Part shown: positions 1 through 8,569 of the stretch, piece by piece
How the letters are laid out: every line of letters begins with the position of its first letter
Position numbering within the stretch: position 1 is the first letter of the stretch
DNA from: Rhodoligotrophos appendicifer
Lineage (GTDB): Bacteria; Pseudomonadota; Alphaproteobacteria; Rhizobiales; Im1
Assembly: GCF_007474605.1 (NCBI RefSeq)
Contig: NZ_VHKL01000010.1
Coordinates: 1 to 64,000, forward strand
Length of the DNA stretch: 64,000 nt
Reading direction: 5' to 3'
Notes under the pieces: generated by a model
The model's input: only the letters and a program-made list of their open reading frames with translations
What the model was told of the DNA's origin: nothing
The model's database searches: none
Translations under genes and position numbers: made by a program

Positions 1-196
1 GCGGCCAAGGGGTCGGCAACCTCATCGGGTTACGCACCGGTTACGTCAGTAGAAAGACAATTGTTCTCCAAAAATGGATCAGATTGCCGAAAGCTATTAG
101 AAGCGCATTCCCGTGAGAGACTCTCATAATTGTAACTGGGGGAAAGAAAGCAAAACTTTGGAATCAGGGCTCTGTTTGAGATGCCCCGATCTTACG

Positions 197-242
197 CTTG
201 CCAAGGTTGGGGTCGTGAGTTCGAATCTCATCGCCCGCTCCA
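197..242 (+). other. 3' fragment of tRNA-Gly(GCC), att-core-like
   Basis: The stretch starts with the anticodon loop TTGCCAA (GCC anticodon). It continues with a T arm containing GTTCGAATC and ends in the acceptor strand CGCCCGC followed by T and CCA. The matching 5' half, which should begin GCGGGCG and carry the D arm, is absent upstream, so this is not a working tRNA. A 3' tRNA end of this size is the typical crossover segment of tyrosine-recombinase elements. The partner is at 28938-28983. Confidence 0.85.
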
Positions 243-272
243 ATCTGCCGGACAGTTTGGAAATCGACAAAG

Positions 273-295
273 GCCGCGGAAATCCGCGGCTTTTT
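273..295 (+). terminator. Rho-independent terminator after the tRNA-Gly fragment
   Basis: An eight-base stem GCCGCGGA/TCCGCGGC with a two-base loop is followed by TTTTT. It sits 30 bases after the tRNA CCA end, as expected for the terminator of the ancestral tRNA gene. Confidence 0.8.
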
Positions 296-496
296 GCTGT
301 TTGAGCACTCTAAAAGTTGGGCTCGTCCAAGGGCCCAATTCAAGGTCCTCGGTCGTCCGGTTACAGCCTGGTTACAGGTGATTTAACTTCCTCACGGAGG
401 TCGAAAAATACCGCTTTGCGGGACCAAATCACAACAATGCTGGTTGAAATTCTACCGACTGGTTGAGTTCCAGGCGCACAATCGCCTTCGCTTGCA

Positions 497-545
497 TTAA
501 GTCAGGCGATAGTCTCCATCGAGGTCGAGCACGGTTGCCGTCGCA
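497..545 (-). pseudogene. 3' end remnant of an SDR gene
   Basis: Read on the minus strand this encodes the last residues of an SDR (ending DGDYRLT then stop), nearly matching the C-terminus of the intact SDR at 29156-29890. The rest of the gene is missing. The break is at about 545, exactly where transposase-like coding sequence starts. It is therefore the truncated end of an SDR copy carried with the duplicated segment. Confidence 0.75.
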
Positions 546-772
546 GATACTCACGCACCGCGCGCCCGGCCGCTTCTGGCGGCAGGCCTTCCTCGCCCGG
601 TACGGAGCGCTGCCGATGGACATCAGCGCGGATGTGGACAGCATCGACCGCAAAGCCTTAGCCGCCGACCAGACCCTCGGCTATGCAGCGCTCAACGGTC
701 ATCTCGAACTGTTGCCGCAGCAGGTCGCTTTCGCGGAAGCGGCCGTGCTGGTTCTTCGAAATAACCGATGAT
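546..772 (-). pseudogene. IS1182-type transposase fragment
   Basis: On the minus strand one frame reads FSKNQHGRFRESDLLRQQFE and then, after an in-frame TAA, GFAVDAVHIRADVHRQRS and AVREYL. This is the pattern of the N-terminal/central part of IS1182-family DDE transposases common in Rhizobiales. Both ends are missing, an internal stop breaks the frame, and no terminal inverted repeat is visible. It is fused directly to the SDR remnant, so an insertion or deletion event joined the two. Nothing recognisable lies between 773 and 848. Confidence 0.65.
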
Positions 773-848
773 CAGCCCCTCGCCCAGAGATGATCATACC
801 TCCGTTACGCACCCTCCACCTGATTTTTCCTTACAGTGAAGAAGGTGT

Positions 849-2027
849 TCAGTAGGAACGTGGCAATCCCAGATTACTCATCGCAATATAATTCAGAATC
901 ATTTCCTCGGAAATCGGTGCAAACCGAAAAAGACGGGCGTCACGCCAGAGACGCTCTGCATGCATCTCCTTGGAGTATCCCATGCCGCCCATCACTTGCA
1001 TTGCTTGCTCGGCAAGTCCTGAGGCTGCCTGGGACGCTATAAGCTTGGCCGCGTTGCTCTCACTCCCAAAGGGCAGCCCCTGATCGCAGAGCCAAGCTGC
1101 CTTTAGATTTAAATTGCGGGCAGCTTCCATCTCTGCCCACCCCTGCGAAAGTGGGAATTGGATTGCCTGATAGCTGCCAATGGCCTTATCCCCGAAAACT
1201 TTGCGATTATTGGCGTACTCGACAGCAAGCTTGATCGAAAGACGCGAAGTACCAGTCAGACCCGCGGTGGTCACTATACGCTCGGTGTTTAACACATCCA
1301 GAAGCTGTCCCCAGCCTTGGTCTGCAGTGCCGATCAGTTCCTCCGGATCGATCCGCACGTTGTCGAAGAAAACAGAGGAGGAGGGCAACGTGTTGGTGCC
1401 GAGCTTGTCGATGCTGTTGTGCGTCAATCCCTGTCGGTTGACGTCGATCATGAACAAACTCAGCCCGAACGTCTTTTTTGGCGATTTATCCAGAGGGGTG
1501 GTCCGGGCAACAACGAGCATCTTGTCGGCTTGAGGAACGCCGGTGATCCATATCTTCTGACCATCTAACCGCCAACCGTTACCATCGGCTCTTGCGACAC
1601 TTCGAACCTCCAGGGCGTTTGATCCTGCGTCCGGCTCAGTTAATCCCATACAGAACTTCAATTCGCCGGTACAAAGCTTGGGCAGCCATTCCCGTTTCAT
1701 CTCCGGAGATCCATACCTAGAGATCGCTACTCCTCCAAAAATAGGGTTCAACATGAATATCTGAGCTAAGGTTGAGCCAGATCCAGCTGCGCAAAGCTCC
1801 TCTATGATGAGAGCTACCTCGACCATCCCAAGACCAGAACCGCCAAACTCTTCAGGAAGCATGGCTCCGGCGAGACCAGCATCGCAGATCGCCTGCCAAC
1901 ACTCATGAGGGTATTCCTTTGCAGCATCCTTCTGGCGCCAGTAAGTCGGATCAAAACGCTCGCCTACTTTCCGCGCCGTCTCGACCACCAGTTTCTGTTC
2001 ATCACTTAAAGAAAAATCCATTATCAT
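849..2027 (-). CDS. Acyl-CoA dehydrogenase
   Basis: A 392-residue FAD flavoprotein of the acyl-CoA dehydrogenase family, expected to introduce an alpha,beta double bond into an acyl-CoA and pass electrons to ETF. The N-terminal helical domain starts SLSDEQ. The middle carries the substrate/FAD segment MGLTEPDAGSNA and WITG. The C-terminal helical domain contains QVMGGMGYSKE. The usual YEGT catalytic-glutamate motif is not seen; the equivalent stretch reads APISEEM, so the base may differ. The ATG overlaps the E2 stop (ATGA). It is the last gene of the long minus-strand catabolic run. Confidence 0.9.
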   Translation of the reverse strand: MIMDFSLSDEQKLVVETARKVGERFDPTYWRQKDAAKEYPHECWQAICDAGLAGAMLPEEFGGSGLGMVEVALIIEELCAAGSGSTLAQIFMLNPIFGGVAISRYGSPEMKREWLPKLCTGELKFCMGLTEPDAGSNALEVRSVARADGNGWRLDGQKIWITGVPQADKMLVVARTTPLDKSPKKTFGLSLFMIDVNRQGLTHNSIDKLGTNTLPSSSVFFDNVRIDPEELIGTADQGWGQLLDVLNTERIVTTAGLTGTSRLSIKLAVEYANNRKVFGDKAIGSYQAIQFPLSQGWAEMEAARNLNLKAAWLCDQGLPFGSESNAAKLIASQAASGLAEQAMQVMGGMGYSKEMHAERLWRDARLFRFAPISEEMILNYIAMSNLGLPRSY

Positions 2028-3256
2028 TTTTCCTGGTTCAAAGAATTTTCAGCACGGTGAGGTGCTACCCGCAGAAGTCTGATCGGATATTCTAATAGTT
2101 CTACAACACTAGCGAGGAAGCGCGCTGCGTCGGCGCCGTCCATTACCCGGTGATCGCACGACAGCGTCAGGTTTATCTCGCGGCGAGAAACAGGGTTTCC
2201 CTTTTCATCTGGACGGAACAGCCGATTCTCTGAGCCGACGCCCAACATCATGGCCTGCGGCTGATTGATGATTGGCGTCAAACTCTTGATACCAAACATG
2301 CCAAGATTGGAGATGCTGATCGCGCCTCCGCCGATGTCGCGAGCACTAAGGCCCCCTTCTCGAGCTTTTTTGACAAGCATCGTTGCCTCGCTCGCCAACT
2401 GATCGAGAGGCCGATGACTAGCATTTCGTATCACGGGCAGACGGAGGCCATTAGAGGTCTCTACGACGAGACCAACATCACCAGTCCCGACAGTGACGAT
2501 ACGATTTTCTGACCATACCCTATCCGCTAGTGGGTGGCGGGCAAGGGCCAAGCCGACTGCTTTTATCAGCAGATGCGTGATAGAAAGTTTCGGAAGGGTT
2601 CTATCCTCGTTAAGCTCGCTCCGCAGTTTAGATAGGGAGGAGATCTCAGCATCAGAGGAAATATAAAAATGTGGAACCTCGTTCTTAGACTGCGAGACGC
2701 GCCGAGCAGTCGTGATTTGGGCATCTGTTAGATGTCCTGCCGGAAATCCGAGGATTTTCGTTTCGTCTTTCTCAGGGTTTCTGGAAGAAAAATGTTCTAC
2801 ATCCTTCGCCTTAATTCGGCCTCTAGGTCCGCTGCCACTAATAGATGCCAAATCTACTCCCACCTTGCGGGCAATGCGCCGGGCTAGTGGTGTCGCGACA
2901 ATTCGCGAGGGAATGAAGCCATTCCCACTTTCAGGCAAGTTAGATGATGCAATAGAAGGTAACGGGGGTGAGACGAGTTCGGCCCCGGAACCCACCGGCT
3001 GGTGCTTGGTTTCGCTCGCATCCACATTGGTCGTCCGTGCGACGGGGGTACCCACGGCGACCGTTTCGCCTGCTTGCACGAGAACCTCTTGGATCATACC
3101 GGAGTCTTCTGCTTCCACTTCGTTAGCTATTTTCTCAGTCTCGACCACGAAAAGGACGTCACCAGAAGAGAACGGTTGCTTCGGCTTGATACGCCATTCG
3201 GCGAGAAGCCCCTCCGTCATCGTCAAACCCAGCTTTGGCATAAGGAGGTCGGCCAT
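2024..3256 (-). CDS. Dihydrolipoamide acyltransferase (E2) of a 2-oxoacid/acetoin dehydrogenase-type complex
   Basis: A 410-residue E2. The N-terminal lipoyl domain has the lipoyl-lysine motif ETEK at about residue 42. A peripheral-subunit-binding domain follows (TPLARRIARKVGVDL). The C-terminal catalytic acyltransferase domain carries the active-site motif HRVMDG. The start MADLLMPK was chosen because it lies one base after the upstream hydratase stop; the longer reading frame overlaps that gene. It accepts the acyl group from the E1 alpha/beta pair encoded upstream and transfers it to CoA. No E3 gene is present, so a housekeeping lipoamide dehydrogenase would be needed. Confidence 0.9.
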   Translation of the reverse strand: MADLLMPKLGLTMTEGLLAEWRIKPKQPFSSGDVLFVVETEKIANEVEAEDSGMIQEVLVQAGETVAVGTPVARTTNVDASETKHQPVGSGAELVSPPLPSIASSNLPESGNGFIPSRIVATPLARRIARKVGVDLASISGSGPRGRIKAKDVEHFSSRNPEKDETKILGFPAGHLTDAQITTARRVSQSKNEVPHFYISSDAEISSLSKLRSELNEDRTLPKLSITHLLIKAVGLALARHPLADRVWSENRIVTVGTGDVGLVVETSNGLRLPVIRNASHRPLDQLASEATMLVKKAREGGLSARDIGGGAISISNLGMFGIKSLTPIINQPQAMMLGVGSENRLFRPDEKGNPVSRREINLTLSCDHRVMDGADAARFLASVVELLEYPIRLLRVAPHRAENSLNQEK

Positions 3257-3257
3257 C

Positions 3258-4040
3258 TTAGGCGCCGCGGAAGACAGGCTTGCGCTTCTCAAGAAAAGCA
3301 CTGCAGCCTTCATGAGAGTCGTCGGTGTCCAGAACCAAGCCAATCATAGATTGTTCGTGCCGTAGGGCTGACGAGAGCGGCATATCCCCGCCGTCGCTTA
3401 TCGTACGTTTCAAAAGTTTTAGTACGAGGGGGGATTTCTCGGCGATCTTATGGGCCAGAGCCAGGGTTTCGGTCATTAGAACGTCATGTGGGACGACTTT
3501 ATTTGCAAGGCCGATTGCGACTGCCTCATCGGCGGAAATCTGGCCGCCGGCAAACATAATCTCCTTGGCCCGGCAGAGCGGGATCTGCCGGATAATCCGC
3601 TGAGTGCCTCCGGCTCCCGGAAAAAGCCCAAGTGTGATTTCGGGTAACCCCAGCCTCGCCTGATCGGAGAGGATCCTTATATCAAGGGCGAGCAGCAGCT
3701 CGGTACCCCCGCCGAGAGCAAAACCATTGACTGCTGCAATCGTAGGCTTGTCGCACAACTCGATCTTGCGAAACACACGGTGAATAAGCTCGGCAAATTC
3801 TTCATAATGAGCGAGGCCACGACGCGAGTTGAGATCCGCAATGTCGCCGCCCGCTACAAACGCCCGCCCCGCACCGGTGAAAACAATAACTCGGACGGCA
3901 GCGTCCTTCTCAAGAGCATCAAAGCGGCTCTCCAGCTCGAGAAGCAAGGGCATGTCCAGCGCGTTCAAAGTTTTCGGCCGGTTAATTGTAATGATGGCAA
4001 CCGGTCCATCACGGTCAATCTTGAGGAAATCGTCGCTCAA
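3258..4040 (-). CDS. Enoyl-CoA hydratase/isomerase
   Basis: A crotonase-fold protein of 260 residues. The oxyanion-hole segments VAGGDIA and LALGGGTEL-like are seen. Both acid/base glutamates of rat-type enoyl-CoA hydratase have counterparts, in PEITLGLFPGAGGTQR and CRAKEIM, so genuine hydration of a trans-2-enoyl-CoA is likely. I start it at TTG 4040 because AAGGAG lies 7 bases upstream. The upstream ATG at 4094 would overlap the E1 beta gene and has no ribosome binding site. It lies inside the E1-E2 gene set, which suggests it works on the same acyl-CoA chain. Confidence 0.88.
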   Translation of the reverse strand: MSDDFLKIDRDGPVAIITINRPKTLNALDMPLLLELESRFDALEKDAAVRVIVFTGAGRAFVAGGDIADLNSRRGLAHYEEFAELIHRVFRKIELCDKPTIAAVNGFALGGGTELLLALDIRILSDQARLGLPEITLGLFPGAGGTQRIIRQIPLCRAKEIMFAGGQISADEAVAIGLANKVVPHDVLMTETLALAHKIAEKSPLVLKLLKRTISDGGDMPLSSALRHEQSMIGLVLDTDDSHEGCSAFLEKRKPVFRGA

Positions 4041-4062
4041 AGCGTAGCTCCTTATGGTCGCC

Positions 4063-5037
4063 TCACTGCAGGGTTCGACGTATCGCCGACACAATCCGAT
4101 TCACGGTGGGGCGATATTCCGCTTCTTGTGATCGCGCAAAAGGCACTGGCGCAAAGGGGGCTCCGACACGGACAATCGGGCCATCCAACTCATCGAAACC
4201 GACATCGGCTATCCGCGCGACTATCTCGGCCCCAACACCGAAAGCCTCTACTGCTTCGTGAGCGACAACCAGCCGATGTGTGTGCGACAGGCTTTTAAGA
4301 ACCGCAGCTTCATCCCAAGGTTGGATGGAGCGCAAGTCGAGAACTTCAACGTCTATGGCGTCCTTAGCCAATTCTTCGGCAGCCTTGATCGCTGTCGATA
4401 CAACTCCACCATAAGCAACAATGGTAGCATCCCGCCCTTCACGCACTACTGCGGCTTTACCGATCGGAATAGCGCCCTGATCTTCGGGAACCTCGCCCTT
4501 CATCGCGTAGAGGGATTTGTTCTCAACGAATATAACCGGGTCGGGATCGTCAATGGCGCTGCGCAAGAGACCGTATGCGTCGGCAGGATTCGAGGGACAA
4601 AGAACCTTAAGCCCCGGAACATGCGCAAACCAGGCCTCAAGACATTGAGAGTGCTGCGGGCCGGCGCTTACTCCGCCGCCATGTGGCATTCGCACCGTCA
4701 TGGGTACAGACCCCTGCCCCCCAAACATTGACCGTGCTTTTGCAGCTTGATTGACGATTTGGTCCATGGCCAAGGTGACGAAGTCCATGAACATAATTTC
4801 AACAACGGGCTTCAGCCCTGTCATCGCAGCTCCAACGCCGAGCCCGATGATCGCCGCTTCCGAGATGGGGGTGTCATAAACCCTATGAACTCCAAATCGG
4901 TCGGCCAAACTCCGCGTGACCTTGAACGGACCGCCAGCCGCTGCAATGTCCTCGCCGAGCAGGATGACGTTCGGATCCGCTGCCATCGCATCAGACAGGG
5001 CTTTATTGATAGCATTGCCGAAGCGCATTTCAGGCAT
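4063..5037 (-). CDS. 2-oxoacid/acetoin dehydrogenase E1 component, beta subunit
   Basis: A 324-residue transketolase-fold E1 beta subunit. It has the pyrimidine-domain hallmarks GEDIA near the N-terminus, DTPISEAAIIGLGVGAA, and PQHSQ before the C-terminal domain. With E1 alpha it performs ThDP-dependent decarboxylation or cleavage and reductive acylation of the E2 lipoyl group. The ATG at 5037 overlaps the end of the E1 alpha gene by eight bases, indicating translational coupling. The gene set resembles acetoin dehydrogenase (AcoB) as much as a branched-chain or pyruvate complex, so the substrate is not assigned. Confidence 0.9.
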   Translation of the reverse strand: MPEMRFGNAINKALSDAMAADPNVILLGEDIAAAGGPFKVTRSLADRFGVHRVYDTPISEAAIIGLGVGAAMTGLKPVVEIMFMDFVTLAMDQIVNQAAKARSMFGGQGSVPMTVRMPHGGGVSAGPQHSQCLEAWFAHVPGLKVLCPSNPADAYGLLRSAIDDPDPVIFVENKSLYAMKGEVPEDQGAIPIGKAAVVREGRDATIVAYGGVVSTAIKAAEELAKDAIDVEVLDLRSIQPWDEAAVLKSLSHTHRLVVAHEAVEAFGVGAEIVARIADVGFDELDGPIVRVGAPFAPVPFARSQEAEYRPTVNRIVSAIRRTLQ

Positions 5038-6013
5038 GGTTAGGCGCGCCTTCCTGAAAAGGGGTGTAAACATCCTCCCCAAGGAACATCGGATCAGGCT
5101 CGGAAGCTGCGGTCGCTTGGTTCACGGCTCCGTCGATGAGGTCAGCGACCTTTTGTTCAATTTCCTGGAACCATGTCTCGTCTCTGCCAGCCTCTTCTAA
5201 ACGAAGCCGACAATTCAGAATGGGATCGCGTTTGTTCAATCCTTGGAGCTCATCAGCTTCTCGGTAGTCCTGTTTGTCACCTTCGAAATGACCGCGTACT
5301 CGGGTCGTTTCGCATTCGAGGATTTGCACACCGGCGCCTTGACGAATTTTCCCGATCAACCTGGCGGCAGCCTCAGCGACAATGACGACATCGTTTCCGT
5401 CAATCTTGGAGTAAGGGATGTTGAATGCCGCCGCCAATCCTTCCAATGACGCAGCCATTTGCCGCTTGGTCGGACTGAATTCCGACCAGCCATTGTTCTC
5501 ACAGACGAAGAGCATCGGCAGTGACCACAACGAAGCAATGTTCAGGGTCTCGTGTAGGACACCCTCCGCCAAGGCGCCGTCGCCGAAATAGGCGACGGAG
5601 ATATGATCGGTATTAGCGACTTTGTGCGCAAGCGCGCTGCCGGCAGCGATGGGAATGCCCGCCCCAACAATACCGTTTGCGCCAAGCATACCAATGCTCA
5701 GGTCAGCGACGTGCATTGAACCGCCGCGGCCTTTGCAAATTCCCGTCGATCTACCCATTACTTCCGCAAAGAACCCATCAAGCCCTATCCCCTTCGCCAG
5801 CGCATGACCATGACCGCGGTGGTTCGACGCAATCGTGTCGGAGGGCCGTAAGGACGCCGAAATGCCCACCGGAACTGCCTCCTGCCCAATAGAAAGATGC
5901 ACAAAGCCAGGAACTTCGCCGTCGGCGAAGAGGCTCTTCAAGCGCTCTTCGCTTCTTCGAATCGTAAGGAGGCTCTCGTAGAGATGCTCGACTGGTACAG
6001 GGCAAATGGACAA
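5030..6013 (-). CDS. 2-oxoacid/acetoin dehydrogenase E1 component, alpha subunit
   Basis: A 327-residue E1 alpha subunit with the thiamine-diphosphate motif GDGALAEG followed by ENN about 22 residues later, plus the GRGGSMH segment typical of this family. It pairs with the downstream E1 beta. The start is TTG at 6013, supported by GAGGA eight bases upstream. The gene lies between the Liv importer genes and E1 beta in one direction. The compact AcoA-like length and the absence of an E3 gene argue for an acetoin-dehydrogenase-type complex acting on an alpha-keto or diketone intermediate (inference). Confidence 0.9.
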   Translation of the reverse strand: MSICPVPVEHLYESLLTIRRSEERLKSLFADGEVPGFVHLSIGQEAVPVGISASLRPSDTIASNHRGHGHALAKGIGLDGFFAEVMGRSTGICKGRGGSMHVADLSIGMLGANGIVGAGIPIAAGSALAHKVANTDHISVAYFGDGALAEGVLHETLNIASLWSLPMLFVCENNGWSEFSPTKRQMAASLEGLAAAFNIPYSKIDGNDVVIVAEAAARLIGKIRQGAGVQILECETTRVRGHFEGDKQDYREADELQGLNKRDPILNCRLRLEEAGRDETWFQEIEQKVADLIDGAVNQATAASEPDPMFLGEDVYTPFQEGAPNHA

Positions 6014-6078
6014 GGATCAGATCCTCAGTTGGCTAAAGCTATGAAATGTCAGCCTCGGCGCCCCTTATGAGGCAACTG

Positions 6079-6783
6079 TCATCGGCCGAGGTATGCCTTG
6101 AGAATTGCGGGGTCTCCCGCCACTGTTGATCCTTTCGTTTCAAACGCGATCTCGCCATTGGCAAGCACGTAGGTTGCCCCCGCTAAAGCCGCCGCGACGC
6201 CGACATTTTGCTCAATCAAAAGAATGGTCATACCATCTGAATTGAGCCGTCGAATGACCTCAACCATTTCTTGAACAATGCGCGGCGAGAGGCCGTGGGA
6301 GGGCTCGTCCATTAAGAGCAACCGCGGGCCGGCCATTAAAGCACGGCCAATCGCAACCATCTGCTGCTCGCCGCCGCTCATCATGCCAGCAGCAACGCCA
6401 CGCCGCGGCTTAAGATGCGGGAAATACTCAAAAACACGGTCAAGATCACGGGAAATTCCGTGTTTGTCGTGGCGCGTGGAGGCGCCCAAGAGTAAATTGT
6501 CGTTAACCGATAAGGAGGGCCAGACAAAGCGTCCTTGTGGGACCTGCACAATGCCCGCCTTGACCAGGGAATATGCATCAAGGCCGGCAATCTGACGCCC
6601 GTCAAATTCCACTTGGCCACTCTTGGGCTTAACCATGCCGCTTAAGGTGTTGAGGAGAGTCGTCTTACCGGCGCCATTTCCCCCGAGAAGCGCAACAATT
6701 GACCCCGCCGCCACCGAGAACGAGACGTCACGTAGAACCTCTGTTGGTCCATACGAAACACTAAGATGCAGCAAGTTCAGCAT
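6079..6783 (-). CDS. Liv-type ABC transporter ATP-binding protein (LivF family)
   Basis: A 234-residue nucleotide-binding subunit. Walker A is GGNGAGKTT, the signature MSGGEQQM, Walker B LLLMDEPS, and the H-loop region follows. Length and sequence are those of LivF, the second ATPase of branched-chain amino acid/hydrophobic substrate importers. The start overlaps the end of the LivG-like gene by 23 bases. With LivG, LivH, LivM and the binding protein it forms a complete HAAT-family importer, which in catabolic islands often carries aromatic or short carboxylic acids and amides. Confidence 0.93.
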   Translation of the reverse strand: MLNLLHLSVSYGPTEVLRDVSFSVAAGSIVALLGGNGAGKTTLLNTLSGMVKPKSGQVEFDGRQIAGLDAYSLVKAGIVQVPQGRFVWPSLSVNDNLLLGASTRHDKHGISRDLDRVFEYFPHLKPRRGVAAGMMSGGEQQMVAIGRALMAGPRLLLMDEPSHGLSPRIVQEMVEVIRRLNSDGMTILLIEQNVGVAAALAGATYVLANGEIAFETKGSTVAGDPAILKAYLGR

Positions 6784-7546
6784 CGGCCATCTTTCCCAGA
6801 TATGCTTCCTTCACGAAGGGATTTTTCACGACGTCGTCAGCTGTTCCCTCAGCAATTTTTTTCCCAGAATTAAGAACGGTGATCCGGTCGCAGACACCCA
6901 TAACGAGTCGGATGACGTGCTCGACCATGAGGATGGTGATGCCGCGCTCATCGCGAATACGGCGGAGTAGAGCGTCAAGCTCCTCCACCCGCGGGGGACT
7001 TAAACCAACAGCAGGCTCGTCCAGTAGAAGAACTGTCGGCTCGCTAACAAGACACCGCGCAATCTCAATTAGGCGTTGTTGACCAAACGACAGCGAACCT
7101 GCCTCATACTCCGAAAAGCGCTCCATCCGCACAAAGCTTAGCGCTTCCCATGCGCGACTGCGGGCCAGCCGTTCATCGCGCCACACACTTGGAAGGCCAA
7201 GTGCCGCTGAAAAGATGCCCGAATTGAGTTTTGCGTGCATGCCGCTCATCACATTCTCCAGCACGGTGAGGCCTTTGAACATCAAGGAGCTTTGGAATGT
7301 GCGACCAATCCCACGAGCAGCGATTTTGCTGGCGCTGGACTGTACGATCGATTGACCATCCAAGCGAATATCACCACTCGTCGGGCGGCTGACGCCGCTA
7401 ATCACATTCAGGAGAGTAGTTTTCCCCGCACCGTTAGGTCCGATCACACCGTGAATTTCGGCCGGCGCAATGCTGAGACTGACCTGATCAAGGGCGGCTA
7501 CACCTCCGAAGGATAGAGATAGCGCGGAGACTTCGAGCTTACTCAC
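6761..7546 (-). CDS. Liv-type ABC transporter ATP-binding protein (LivG family)
   Basis: A 261-residue ATPase subunit with Walker A GPNGAGKTT, signature SFGQQRL and Walker B VLLLDEPAVGL. It ends with the C-terminal extension normal for LivG. I chose GTG 7546, which overlaps the LivM stop as GTGA and has GGGGAGAA just upstream. The reading frame is open further upstream but that part overlaps livM. Confidence 0.92.
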   Translation of the reverse strand: MSKLEVSALSLSFGGVAALDQVSLSIAPAEIHGVIGPNGAGKTTLLNVISGVSRPTSGDIRLDGQSIVQSSASKIAARGIGRTFQSSLMFKGLTVLENVMSGMHAKLNSGIFSAALGLPSVWRDERLARSRAWEALSFVRMERFSEYEAGSLSFGQQRLIEIARCLVSEPTVLLLDEPAVGLSPPRVEELDALLRRIRDERGITILMVEHVIRLVMGVCDRITVLNSGKKIAEGTADDVVKNPFVKEAYLGKMADAELAAS

Positions 7547-8565
7547 AGGATTCTCCCCTGCCGGTGATGCGGTTCGTACCAACCCGGAACCCAAGTTCTT
7601 AATGCTTGGGCAATTCCTCCTGGAAAGAAGCGAAGCGTCAGAAGAAGGAGAAGACCAAGTCCGATTTCCTGGACCTCTTGAAGTCCTCGCAAGCCCTCCT
7701 GCAGAAGAACGAGAAGCACTGCACCGATTATAGATCCGGCAACTGAACCGATCCCTCCAACAACAACCATGCCGAACTGAAGGACTACTTGGAAGAGATT
7801 GAATGACTCCGGCACTACGACATTGAGAAGGCCCGCAAAAAGCCCGCCTGCGACACCTGCGTAGAGCGCGCTCACGCCGTAAGCGATAATTTTGTAACGT
7901 ATGATGTCGACGCCGATCGAACCTGCCGCGACCTCGCTTTCACGCACAGCCACAAACGCCCTACCCACGCGGGAGCGCATAATGCCATAGGCTATGAATA
8001 CGAAGGCAATGACGAGAAGAAGGCTCAGGTAATAAATTCCGATCGAAGTAGAAACGCCAATTGCGCTGAAATCTATCGGATCCATAACAAACCCAGCGGA
8101 ACCGTGGGTGACCGCATCCCAATGCAAGAAGACCCAGAGGGTGAACTGCGCGAATGCGACAGTAGCAAGAGCAAGATAGAGGCTCTTGAGCCGCAGTGCC
8201 GGTAGAGCGATAAGAAGACCAAAGGCCGCTGTGAACACCGTCGCCATCGGCATTGCCAGCCAGAAGGGCACACCCAAGTCCAGTCTCAACAGGCCGGTCG
8301 CGTAAGTTGCAATGCCGAACAACGCGCCGCCGGCGAAGGCGAGTTGTCCCGCGAAGCCAAGCAGGATGTTTAAGCCGACGGCGAGCAGGACATAGATGAG
8401 CGCCAGATTGCCCACATAGACGTGGTATGGATTTCCGATGATCGGCAATAAGGCGAATACGACAAGCCCCAGCATAAAAACTGTCTGCCGGCCAAATAAA
8501 ATCTCGGTCCATTTCCTTTTCGCCACAGGATCTCTGGCTTGGACGCGGTGCGAAATGCTTGCCAT
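7543..8565 (-). CDS. Liv-type ABC transporter permease (LivM family)
   Basis: A 340-residue integral membrane permease with many hydrophobic segments from about residue 25 onward, including the LivM hallmark GLNILLGFAGQLAFAGGALFGI. The start MASISHRV at 8565 has AGGGAGG at a good distance and sits five bases after the livH stop. It pairs with LivH as the transmembrane dimer of the importer. Confidence 0.92.
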   Translation of the reverse strand: MASISHRVQARDPVAKRKWTEILFGRQTVFMLGLVVFALLPIIGNPYHVYVGNLALIYVLLAVGLNILLGFAGQLAFAGGALFGIATYATGLLRLDLGVPFWLAMPMATVFTAAFGLLIALPALRLKSLYLALATVAFAQFTLWVFLHWDAVTHGSAGFVMDPIDFSAIGVSTSIGIYYLSLLLVIAFVFIAYGIMRSRVGRAFVAVRESEVAAGSIGVDIIRYKIIAYGVSALYAGVAGGLFAGLLNVVVPESFNLFQVVLQFGMVVVGGIGSVAGSIIGAVLLVLLQEGLRGLQEVQEIGLGLLLLLTLRFFPGGIAQALRTWVPGWYEPHHRQGRIL

Positions 8566-8569
8566 CGGA

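Larger units (their letters stand above)
1..545. repeat. Left copy of a duplicated att-like segment
   Basis: Positions 1-88 are identical to 28741-28828. Similarity then continues with scattered substitutions through the tRNA-Gly fragment, the terminator and into the 3' end of an SDR gene (partner 28741-29204). This copy has an extra stretch of about 78 bases near 376-453 that the right copy lacks, and it ends abruptly at about 545, where transposase-like sequence begins. Because it starts at base 1, the repeat may extend left beyond the window. Both copies run in the same orientation and bracket a catabolic gene block. Confidence 0.9.

Noticed and set aside
197-242. Functional tRNA-Gly gene
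   Set aside because: The acceptor 5' strand and D arm are missing upstream, so only the 3' half is present.
463-771. 102-residue plus-strand frame in the left repeat
   Set aside because: It runs opposite the SDR and transposase remnants and matches no family; the minus-strand frames explain the sequence.
3257-3343. N-terminal extension of the E2 frame
   Set aside because: It overlaps the hydratase gene, lacks a ribosome binding site, and the lipoyl domain begins exactly at 3256.
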